Source: Panulirus ornatus (lineage: Eukaryota > Arthropoda > Malacostraca > Decapoda > Palinuridae). Taken from it: DNA of 64,000 bases. Shown piece after piece: positions 11,772-22,700 of this stretch (positions within the stretch are counted from its first letter, which is position 1; each line of letters begins with the position of its first letter). The notes under the pieces were generated by a model. That model was not told where the DNA came from, did no database searches, and saw only the letters and a program-made list of their open reading frames with translations. The position numbers were made by a program, and so were the translations under genes. The stretch covers positions 55,232,637 through 55,296,636 of the forward strand of contig NC_092225.1 of the NCBI RefSeq assembly GCF_036320965.1. The letters run 5' to 3'.

Positions 11772-11775
<4 letters not shown>
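11066..11775. other. Unique AT-leaning sequence, no gene seen
   Basis: About 700 bp with no repeat match in the window and no frame of useful length. It contains one perfect inverted repeat (11544-11578), listed separately. Confidence 0.55.
11544..11578. repeat. Inverted repeat, 10-bp perfect arms
   Basis: CTTTACCAAG (11544-11553) and CTTGGTAAAG (11569-11578) are exact reverse complements around a 15-nt loop. Its role is unknown and could be chance. Confidence 0.6.

Positions 11776-11840
<65 letters not shown>
11776..11840. repeat. (TA)n microsatellite at the LINE copy B 3' end
   Basis: About 32 TA dinucleotides directly next to the T/A-rich tail of the minus-strand LINE. Confidence 0.98.
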
Positions 11841-11844
<4 letters not shown>

Positions 11845-13020
11845 ATTTATATATTTATTTTGTTTGTCGCTGTCTCCCGCGTTAGCGAGGTAGCGCAAGG
11901 AAACAGACGAAAGAATGGCCCAACCCGCCCACATACACATGTATATACATACACGTCCACACACGCAAATATACATACCTATACATCTCAATGTACACAT
12001 ATATATACACACACAGACATATACATATATACACATGTACATAATTCATACTGTCTGCCTTTATTTGTTCCCATCGCCACCTCGCCACACATGGAATAAC
12101 AACCCCCTCCCCCCTCATGTGTGCGAGGTAGCGCTAGGAAAGACACCAAAGGCCCCATTCGTTCACACTCAGTCTCTAGCTGTCATGCAATAATGCCCGA
12201 AACCACAGCTCCCTTTCCACATCTAGGCCCCACACAACTTTCCATGGTTTACCCCAGACGCTTCACATGCCCTGGTTCAATCCATTGACAGCACGTCCAC
12301 CCCGGTATACCACATCGATCCAATTCACTCTATTCCTTGCACGCCTTTCACCCTCCTGCAAGTTCAGGCCCCGATCACTCAAAATCTTTTTCACTCCATC
12401 TTTCCACCTCCAATTTGGTCTCCCACTTCTCGTTCCCTCCACCTCTGACACATATATCCTCTTGGTCAATCTTTCCTCACTCATTCTCTCCATGTGACCA
12501 AACCATTTCAAAACACCCTCTTCTGCTCTCTCAACCACACTCTTTTTATTTCCACACATCTCTCTTACCCTTACATTACTTACTCGATCAAACCACCTCA
12601 CACCACATATTGTCCTCAAACATCTCATTTCCAGCACATTTACCCTCCTGCGCACAACTCTATCAATAGCCCACGCCTCGCAACCATACAACATTGTTGG
12701 AACCACTATTCCTTCAAACATACCCATTTTTGCTTTCTGGGATAATGTTCTCAACTTCCAAACATTCTTCAAGGCTCCCAGAATTTTCGCCCCCTCCCCC
12801 ACCCTATGATTTACTTCCGCTTCCATGGTTCCATCCGCTGCCAGATCCACTCCCAGATATCTAAAACACTTTACTTCCTCCAGTTTTTCTCCATTCAAAC
12901 TTACCTCCCAATTGACTTGACCCTCAACCCTACTGTACCTAATAACCTTGCTCTTATTCACATTTACTCTTAACTTTCTTCTTTCACACAGTTTACCAAA
13001 CTCAGTCACCAGCTTCTGCA
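11841..13020 (-). mobile_element. 5'-truncated non-LTR retrotransposon (LINE), copy B
   Basis: Same family and strand as copy A and very similar where they overlap. It keeps the C-terminal part of the RT (from KLQKLVTEFGK onward) and a longer 3' UTR of about 420 bp. The 5' end stops at 13020/13021, immediately against the first satellite monomer, so the catalytic RT motifs A-C are missing. The CGCTACCTCGC tail motif occurs twice, at the true end (11880-11897) and about 240 bp further in (12122-12140). The 3' end is T/A-rich (AAATAAATATATAAATAAAA on the sense strand) followed by (TA)n. Confidence 0.92.
12263..13020 (-). pseudogene. LINE copy B reverse transcriptase, C-terminal fragment
   Basis: An open frame of about 250 codons is collinear with the last 64% of the copy A protein: NVNKSKVIRYSR, CFRYLGVDL, YGCEAW, the GHMERM block and GRPNWRW. 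Relative to copy A there is a 3-bp in-frame deletion (GTRSGRPN versus GTRRRGRPN). The family TGA after VVYRG is replaced by TGG, so the frame runs on to another stop at 12263 and adds about 13 residues. The apparent first residues come from satellite sequence across the 13020 junction and are not part of the element. The FADD catalytic motif is absent, so the fragment cannot be an active enzyme. Confidence 0.9.
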
Positions 13021-14240
13021 GAGTCTTAATTAGCACCTGGACTAATTATGTTAAAGCTTAAATGCTAATTACTCGAGTAATTATACGAATTTTTAGAATT
13101 TGACCACAGAGTCGTATTCAGCATACATAAAAGTATCTATGCTGAAGATTTCATCTTCCTCAGACTTTAATGAAAATCAATGTATAGATATCATTTTATA
13201 TGGTATTTAAGTATTTGGAGTCAAAAAACTGTAATTCATGATATCAACCGTTTAATTAGCACCTGGACTAATCATCATAAAATTTAAATGCTAATTACTC
13301 GATTGATTATACGAAGTTTTAGATTTTGACCAGAGATTCGTATTCAGCATACATAAGATTATCTATGCTGAAAAATTCAAGAAAATCTATTTTTTCAAAA
13401 AAATCAAGAAAAATCCAAGGCTTGGCTTTTTTGCTCAGATTTCCAACTTCCTCAGATTTTAATGAAAATCTGTGTAATGATGTTATTTTATGTGGTATTT
13501 AAGTATTTGGAGTCAATAGACTATTTCATAATATTAACCGTTTAATTAGCACCTGGACTAAATATAATAAAATTTAAATGCAAATTACTCGAGTAATTAT
13601 GCGAATTTATAGATTTTGACCAGAGTCATATTCAGTATACTTAAAAGTAACTATGCTGAAAATATAAAGAAAATCTATTTTTTAAAAAAAATCAAGAAAA
13701 ATCCAAGGCTATACAATTAGGTTTGGCTTTTTTTGCTCAGATTTTCAACTACCTCAGATTTTAATAAAAATCTGTGTATAGATATTATTTCATATGGCAT
13801 TTAAGTATTTGGAGTCAAAAGACTGTAATTCATGATATTAACCGGTTAATTAGCACCTAGACTAATGATAAAATTTAAATGCTAATTACTCGAGTAATTA
13901 TACGAATTTTTAGATTTTGACCACAGATTCGTATTCAGCACACATAAGATTATCTATGCTGAAAATTTCAAGACAACCTATTATCTTAAAAAAAATCAAG
14001 AAAAATCCAAGGATTTTTTTTGCTCAGATTTCCAACTTCCTCAGATTTTAATGAAAATCTGTGTATAGATGTTATTTTATGTGGTATTTAAGTATTTGGA
14101 GTAAAAAGACTGGAATTCATAATATTAACCGTTTAATTAGCACCTGGACTAAATATGATAAAATTTAAATGCAAATTACTCGAGTAATTATACGAATTTT
14201 TTAATCTGACCACAGAGTCGTATTCAGCATACATACAAAA

Positions 14241-14405
14241 TAACATATAAAATATCATATATACACAGATTTTCATTAAAATTTGAGGAAGTTGAAAATC
14301 TGAGCAAAAACTATCCAAGGATATAGCCTTGGATTTTTTTTGCTCAGATTTTCAACTTCCTCAGATTTTAATGAAATTAGTGTATAGATATTATTTTATA
14401 TGGTA
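14241..14405. repeat. Inverted partial monomer forming a fold-back
   Basis: 14241-14310 is the reverse complement of a satellite segment. The direct version follows at 14334-14405, so arms of about 70 bp face each other across a short spacer that holds the family palindrome (CCAAGGATATAGCCTTGG). A minus-strand frame at 14133-14318 exists only because of this inversion. Confidence 0.85.
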
Positions 14406-14620
14406 TTTAAGTATCTGGAGTCAAAAGACTGTAATTCATGATATTAACCGGTTAATTAGCACCTAGACTAATTATGATAAAATTTAAATGCTAATTACTC
14501 GAGTAATTACACGAATTTTTAGATTTTGACCACAGAGTCGTATTCAGCATACATAAAAGTATCTATGCTGACATTTCAAGAAAATCTATTTCCTCAAAAA
14601 TTTCAAGAAAAATCCAATCT

Positions 14621-14666
14621 AAATACAGTCTTTTGACTCCAAATACTTAAATACCACATAAAATAA
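14621..14666. repeat. Second short inversion inside family 1
   Basis: About 45 bp (AATACAGTCTTTTGACTCC onward) is the reverse complement of the GGAGTCAAAAGACTG segment. The direct form is at 14726-14769. It replaces the palindrome of that monomer. Confidence 0.85.
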
Positions 14667-16734
14667 TTTTTTTTTGCTCAGATTTTCAACTTCCTCAGAT
14701 TTTAATGAAAATCAGTGTATAGATATTATTTTATATGGTATTTAAGTATTTGGAGTCAAAAGACTGTAATTCATGATATCAACTTTCTAATTACCACGTC
14801 GACTAATTATAAAATTTAAATGCTAATTACTCCAGTAATTATAAGAATCTTTAGATTCTGACCACAGAGTCGTTAGAGTTTTAGATTTTGACCAGAGATT
14901 CGTATTCAGCATACATAAGATTATCTATGCTGAAAATTTCACAAAATCTATTCTTTGAAAAAAATCAAGAAAAATCTACGGCTATAGCCTTGGATTATTT
15001 TTGCTCATATTTTCACCTTCCTCAGATTTTAATGAAAATCAGTGTATAGATATTATTTTATATGGTATTTAAGTATTTGGAGTCAAAAGACTAATTCATG
15101 ATATTAACCAGTTAATTAGCACCTAGACTGATTATAAAATTTAAATGCTAATTACTCGACTAATTATACGAATTTTTACACTTTGATCACAGAGGCGTAT
15201 TCAGCATACATAAAAGTATCTATGCTGAAATTTCAAGAAAATCTATTTTCTCAAAAAAATGAAGAAAAATCCAAGGCTATATGATTTTTTTTTGCACAGA
15301 TTTTCAACTTCCTCAGAATTTAATGAAAATCTGTGTATAGATGTTATTTTATGTGGTATTTAATTATTTGGAGTCAAAAGACTGTAATTCATAATATTAA
15401 CCGTTTAATTAGCACCTGGACTAAATCTGAGAAAATTAAAATGCTAATTACTCGATAATTATACGAATTTTTTTATTTTGACAGATTCGTATTAAGCATA
15501 CATAAAAGTATCTATGCTGAAAATTTCACAAAATCTATTTTTTCAAAAAATGAAGAAAAATCTAAGGCTATAGCCTTGGATTTTTTTTGCTCAGATTTTC
15601 AACTTCCTCAAATTTTAATGAAAATCTGTGTATAGATGCTATTTTATATGTTATTTAAGTATTTGGAGTCAAAAGACTGTATTTCATAACATTAACCGTT
15701 TAATTAGCACCTGAACTAATTATGATAAAATTTAAATGCTAATTACTCGAGTAATTATACGAATTTTTACATTTTGACCATAGATTCGTATTCAGCATAC
15801 ATAAAAGTATCTATGCTGAAGATTTCTAGAAAATCTATTTTTTCAAAGAAATCAAGAAAAATCCAAGGCCTTGGATTTTTTTTTTGCTCAGATTTCCAAC
15901 TTCCTCAGATCTTAATGAAAATCAGTGTATAGATATTACTTTATATGGTATCTAAGTATTTGGAGTCAAAAGACCGTAATTCATGAAATTAACAGGTTAA
16001 TTAGCACCTGGACTAATAAAATTTAAATGCTACTTAGTAGAGTAATTATACAAATTTTTAGATTTTGACCAAAGAGTCGTATTCAGCATACATAAAAGTA
16101 TATATGCTGAAAATTTCAAGAAAATCTATTTTCTCAAAAAAAATCAAGAAAAATTCAAGGATTTTTTTTTTTTGCTCAGATTTTCAACTTCTTCATATTC
16201 TAATCAAAATCTGTGTATAGATGTTATTTTATGTGGTATCTAAGTATTTGGAGTCAAAAGACTGTAATTCATAATATCAACCGTTTAATTAGCACCTGGA
16301 CTAAATATTATAAAATTTAAATGCTAGTTATTCGAGCAATCATACAATTTTTTTTATTTTGACCAAAGAGACGTATTTAGCATACATAAAATTATCTATG
16401 CTGAAAATTTAAAGAAAAACTATTTTTTCAAAAAAATCAAGAAAAATCCAAAAATGGATCTTTTTTTTCTCAGATTTTCACCTTCCTCAGATTTTAATGA
16501 AAATCAGTGTATAGATATTTTATATGGTATTTAAGTATTTGGAGTCAAAAGACTGTAATTCATGATATTAACTGGTTAATTAGCACCTGGACTAATTATA
16601 AAATTTAAATGCTAATTACTCGAGTAATTATATGAAATTTCAGATTTTGACCACAGAGTCGTATTCAGCATACATAAAAGTATCTATGCTGAAATTTCAA
16701 GAAAATCTATTTTCTCAAAAATATTAAGAAGAAT

Positions 16735-16752
16735 CCAAGGCTATAGCCTTGG
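16735..16752. repeat. Example of the family 1 core palindrome
   Basis: CCAAGGCTATAGCCTTGG is a perfect 18-bp palindrome. The same sequence is at 17632-17649, 21094-21111 and 23477-23494. A contracted but still perfect form, CCAAGGCCTTGG, is at 15863-15874. It is followed by a T-run in most monomers. Confidence 0.95.
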
Positions 16753-19700
16753 AATTTTTTTGCTGAGATTTTCAACTTCCTCAGATTTTAATGAAAATCT
16801 GTGTATAGATGTTATTTTATGTGGTATTTAAGTATTTGGAGTCAAAAGACTAATTCAAAATATTAACCGCTTAATTAGCACCTGGACTAATTATGATAAA
16901 ATTAAAATGCTAATTACTCGATATTTATACGAATTTTTAGATTTTGACCACAGAGTCGTATTCAGCATACATAAGATTATCTATGCTGAAAATTTAAAGA
17001 AAAATTTATTTTCTCAAAAAAATCAAGAAAAATCCAAGGCCTTGGATTTTTTTTGCTCAGATTTTCTACTGCTTCAAATTGTAATGAAAATCTGTGTATA
17101 GATGTTATTTTATGTTATTTAAGTATCTGGAGTCAAAAGACTGTATCTCATAATATTAACCGTTTAATCAGCACCTGGTCTAATTATGATAAAATTCAAA
17201 TGCTAATTACTCGAGTAATTATACGAATTTTGACATTTTGACCATAGATTCGTATTCAGTATACATAAAAGTATCTTTGCATTAGATTTCAAGAAAATCT
17301 ATTTTTTAAAAAAAAATGAGAAAAATCGAAGGCTATATAGCCTTGGATTTTTTTCTTTTTTTTGCTGATTTTCAACTTCCTCAGATTTTAATGAAAATCT
17401 GTGTATAGATGTTATTTTATGTGGTATTTAAGTATTTGGAGTCAAAAGACTGTATTTCATAAAATCAAACTTTTAATTAGCACATGGACTAATTATAAAA
17501 TTAAAATGCTAATTACCCGATAATTATACGAATTTTTAGATTCTGACCAAAAAGTCGTATTCAGCATACATAAAAGTAACTATGCTGAAAATTTAAAGAA
17601 AATCTATTTCCTCAAAGAAATAAAGAAAAATCCAAGGCTATAGCCTTGGATTTTTTTTGCTCAGGTTTTCATCTTCCTCAGATTTTAATGAAAATCTGTG
17701 CATAGATGTTATTCTATGTGGTATTTAAGTATTTGGAGTCAAAAGAATGTAATTCATAATATTAACCCTTTAATTAGCACCTAGACTAAACATGATAAAT
17801 TTAAATACTAATTACTCGAGTAATTATACGAATTTTTTTATTTAGACCACAGAGTCGTATTCAGCATACTTAAAAGTATCTATGCTGAAAATTTAAAGAA
17901 AATCTATTTTGTGAAAAAAATCAAGAAAAATCCAGATTTTCAACTTCCTCAGATTTCAATGAAAATCAGTGTATAAAAATCATTTTATATGGTATTTAAG
18001 TATTTGGAGTCAAAAGACTGTAATTCATGATAACCGGTTAATTAGCACCTGGACTAATTATAAAATCTAAATCCTAATTACTCGAGTAATTATACGAAAT
18101 TTTAGATTTTGACCACAGAGTCGTATTCAGAATACATAAAAGTATCTATGCTGAAAGTTCAAGAAAATCTATTTTCTCAAAAAAAAATCAAGATTTTTTT
18201 TTTTGCTGATTTTCAACTTCCTCTGATTTTAATGAAAACCTGTGTATAGATGTTATTTTATGTGGTGTTTAAGTATTTGGAGTCAAAAGACTAATTCATA
18301 ATATTAACCGTTTAATTAGCACCTGGACTAATTATAGAATTAAAATGCTAACTACTCGATAATTATACGAATTTTTAGATTTTGACCAGAAAGTCGTATT
18401 CAGCATACATAAAAGTATCTATGCTGAAAATTTAAAGAAAATCTATTTCCTCAAAAAAATCAAGAAAAATCCAAGGCTACAGCCTTGGATTATTTTTGCT
18501 CAGATTTTCAACTTCCTCAGATTTTGATGAAAATCGGTGTATAGATGTTATTCTATATGTTAAGTATTTGGAGTCAAAAGACTGTATCTCATAAATTTAA
18601 TCGTTTAATTAGCACCTGGACTAATTATAAAATTAAAATGCTAATTACTCGATAATTATACGATTTTTTAGATTTCCACCACAGAGTCATATTCAGCATA
18701 CATAAAAGTATCTACGCTGAAAATTTCACAAAATCTATTTTTTCAAAAAATCAAGGAAAATCTAAGGCTATAGCCTTTGATTTATTTTGCTAAGATTTTC
18801 AACTTCCTCAAATTTTAATGAAAATTTGTGTATAGATGTTATTTTATGTTATTTAAGCATTTAGAGTCAGAAGACGGTATTATCACAATATTAACCGTTT
18901 AATTAGCACCTGGACTAAAAATGATATAATTCAAATGCCAATTACTCGAGCGATTATAGGAAATTTTTGATTTTGACCACAGAGCCGTATTCAGCTTACA
19001 TAAAAGTATCTATGCTGAAAATTTAAAGAAAATCTATTTTTTTTCAAAAAAATCAAGAAAAATGGATTTTTTTTGCTCAGATTTTCAACTTTCTCAGATT
19101 TTAATGAAAATTAGTGTAGAAATATTATTTTATATGGTATTTAAGTATTTGGAGTCAAAACACTGTAATTCATGATATTAACCGGTTAATCAGCACCTGG
19201 ACTAATTATAAAATTAAAATGCTAATTACTCGAGTATATATACGAATTTTTAGATTTTGACCACAGAGTCGTATTTAGCATACATAAAAGTATCTATGCA
19301 GAAAATTTCAAGAAAATCTATTTTCTCAAAAAAAAAACCAAACAAAAAAAAAAAAAAATCCAAGGCCTTGGACTTTTTTTTCTCAGATTTTCAACTTCCT
19401 CAGATATTAATGAAAATCTCCTTATAGATGTTATTTTATGTGGTATTTAAGAATTTTTATAGTCAAAAGACTGTAATTCATAATATTAACCGTTTGATTA
19501 GAACCTGTACTAAATATGATAAAATTCAAATGCTAATTACTCAAGTAATTATACGAATTTTTTGATTTTGACCATAGATTCGTTTTCATCATATATAAAA
19601 TTATCTATCCTGAAGAATTCAAGAAAATCTATTTTTTCAAAGAAATCAAGAAAAATCCTTGGATTTTTTTGCTCAGATTTTCGACTTCCTCAGATATAAA

Positions 19701-22700
19701 TGAAAATCTGTGTATAGATGTTATTTTATATGGTATTTAAGTATTTGGAGTCAAAAAAACTGTAATTCATAATATTAACAGTTTAATCAGCACCTGGCAA
19801 AATCATAAAATTTAAATGCTAATTACTCGAGTAATTATACGAATTTTTAGATTTTGAACATAGATTCGTACTTAGCATACATAAACGTATATATACTGAA
19901 AATTTAAAGAAAATCTATTTCATGAAAGAAATCAAGGAAAATTTTTTTTATTCAGATTTTCAACTTCCTCAGATATTAATGAAAATCTGTGTATAGATGT
20001 CACTTTATATGGTATTTAAGTATTTGGAGTCAAAAGACTGTAATTCATAATATTTACCGTTTAATTAGCACCTGGACTAAATATAGAATTTAAATGCTAA
20101 TTGCTCGAGTAATTATACGAATTTTAAGATTCTGACCATAGATTCGCACTTAGCATACATAAACGTATCTATGCTGAAAATTTAAAGATAATCTATTTTA
20201 TCAAAGAAATCAAGAAAAATCCAAGGCTATATATAGCTTTGGATTTTTTTTGCTCAGATTTTCAACTTCCTCAGATTTTAATGAAAATCTGTGTATACAT
20301 GTCACTTTATATGGTATTTAAGTATTTGGAGTCAAAAGACTGTAATTCATAATATTAACTGGTTAATTAGCACCTGGACTAATGATGATAAAATCTAAAT
20401 GCTAATTACTCGAGTAATTTTATGAATTTTTAGATTTTGACGACATATTCGTATTCAGCATACACAAGACTATGTATGCTGAAAATTTAAAGAAAATCTA
20501 TTTTCTCAAAAAAAATCAAGATTTTTTTTTTTTTTTGCTGATTTTCAACTTAGATTTTAATGAAAATTTTTGTATAGATGTTATTTTATGTGGTATTTCA
20601 GTATTTAGAGTCAAAAGGCTAGAGTCAAAATCAACCGTTTAATTAGCACCTGGACTAATTATAAAATTAAAATGCTAATTACTCGATTATAAGAATTTTT
20701 AGATTTTCACCAGAGTCATATTCAGCATACATAAAAGTATCTATGTTGAAAATTTCAAAAAATCTATTTTTTCAAAAAATCAAGAAAAATCTAAGGGCAT
20801 AGCCTTGGATTTATTTTGCTCAGATTTTTAAATTCCTGAAATTTTAATGAAAATATTTGTATAGATGTTATTTTATATGTTATTTAAGTATTTAGAGTCA
20901 AAAGACTGAATTTCATAATATTAACCGTTTAATTAGCACCTGGACTAATTATGGTAAAATTTAAATGCTAATTACTCGAAAAATTACACGAATTTTTAGA
21001 TTTGACCATAGATTCGTATACAGCATACATAAAAGTATCTATCCTGAGGACTTCAAGAAAATCTTTTTTTTTTCAAAAAAAAATAAGAAAAATCCAAGGC
21101 TATAGCCTTGGATTTTTTTTGCTCAGATTTTCAACTTCCTCACATTTTAATGAAAATCTCTATATAGATGTTATTTTATATGGTATTTAAGTATTTGGAA
21201 TCAAAAAACTGTAATTCATAATATCAACCGTTTAATTAGCACCTGGACTAATTATAAAATTTAAATGCTAATTACTTGAGTGATTATACGATTTTTTTTG
21301 ATTTTGACCATAGATTCGTACTTAGCATACATAAAGGTATCTATGCTGAAAATTTAAAGAAAATTTATTTTTTCAAAGAAATCAGGTTTTCAATTCCTCA
21401 GATTTCAATGAAAATCAGTATATAAATATTATTTTATATGGTATTTAAGTATTTGGAATTAAAAAACTGTAATTCATAAAATTGACCGTTTAATTAGCAC
21501 CTGGTATAATTATAAAATTTAAATGCTAATTACTCGAGTAATTATACGAATTTTTAGATTTTGACCACATATTCGTATTCAGCATATATACGGCTATGTA
21601 TGCTGAAAATTTAAAGAAAATCTAGTTTCTCAAAAAAATCAAGAATTCTTTTTTGCTCAGATTTTCAACTTCCTCAGATTTTAATGAAAATCTGTGCATA
21701 GATGTTATTTTATGTCGTCTTTAAGTATTTGGAGTCAAAAGACTGTAATTCATAATATTAACCGGTTAATTACCACCTGGACTAATTATAAAATCTAAAT
21801 CCTAATTACTCGAGTAATTATACGAATTTTTAGATTTTGACCACAGAGTCGTATTCAGCATACATAAAAGTATCTATGCTGAAATTTCAAGAGAATCTAT
21901 TTTCTCAAAAAAAAAATCAAGAAAAATCCAAGGCAATAGCCTTGGAATTTTTTTTTCTTTACTGATTTTTAACTTCCTCAGATTTTAATGAAAATCTGTA
22001 TATAGATGTTATATTATGTGGTATTTAAGTATTTGGAGTCAAAGAACTAATTCATAATATTAACCGTTTAATTAGCACCTGGATTAATTATAAAATTAAA
22101 ATGCTAATTACTCGATAATTATATGAGTTTTTAGATTTGACCACAAAGTCGTATTCAGCATACATAAAAGTATCTATGCTTAAAATTTAAAGAAAATCTA
22201 TTTCCTCAAAAAAATAAAAAAAATCCAAGGCTATAGCCTGGGATTTTTTTTTTTTTGCTCAGATTTTCAACTTCCTTAGATTTTAATGAAAATCTGTGTA
22301 TAGATGTTATTTTATATGCTAAGTATTTGGAGTAAAAAGCCTGTATTTCATTAAATTAATCGTTTAATTAGCACCTGGACTGATTATAAAGTTAAAATGC
22401 TAATTACTCGATAATCATAAGAATTTTTAGATTTTCACCTCAGAGTCATATTCAGCATACATAAAAGTGTCTATGCTGAAACTTTCACAAAATCTATTTT
22501 TTCAAAAAATCAAGAAAAACCTAAGGGCATAGCCTTGGATTTTTTTTTCTCAGATTTTCAACTTCCTTAGATTTTAATTAAAATATCTGTATAGATGATA
22601 TTCTATATGGTATTTAAGTATTTGGAGTCAAAAACCTGTAATTCATAATATTAACCCTTTAATTAGCACCTGGACTAATTATAAAATTCAAATGCTAATT

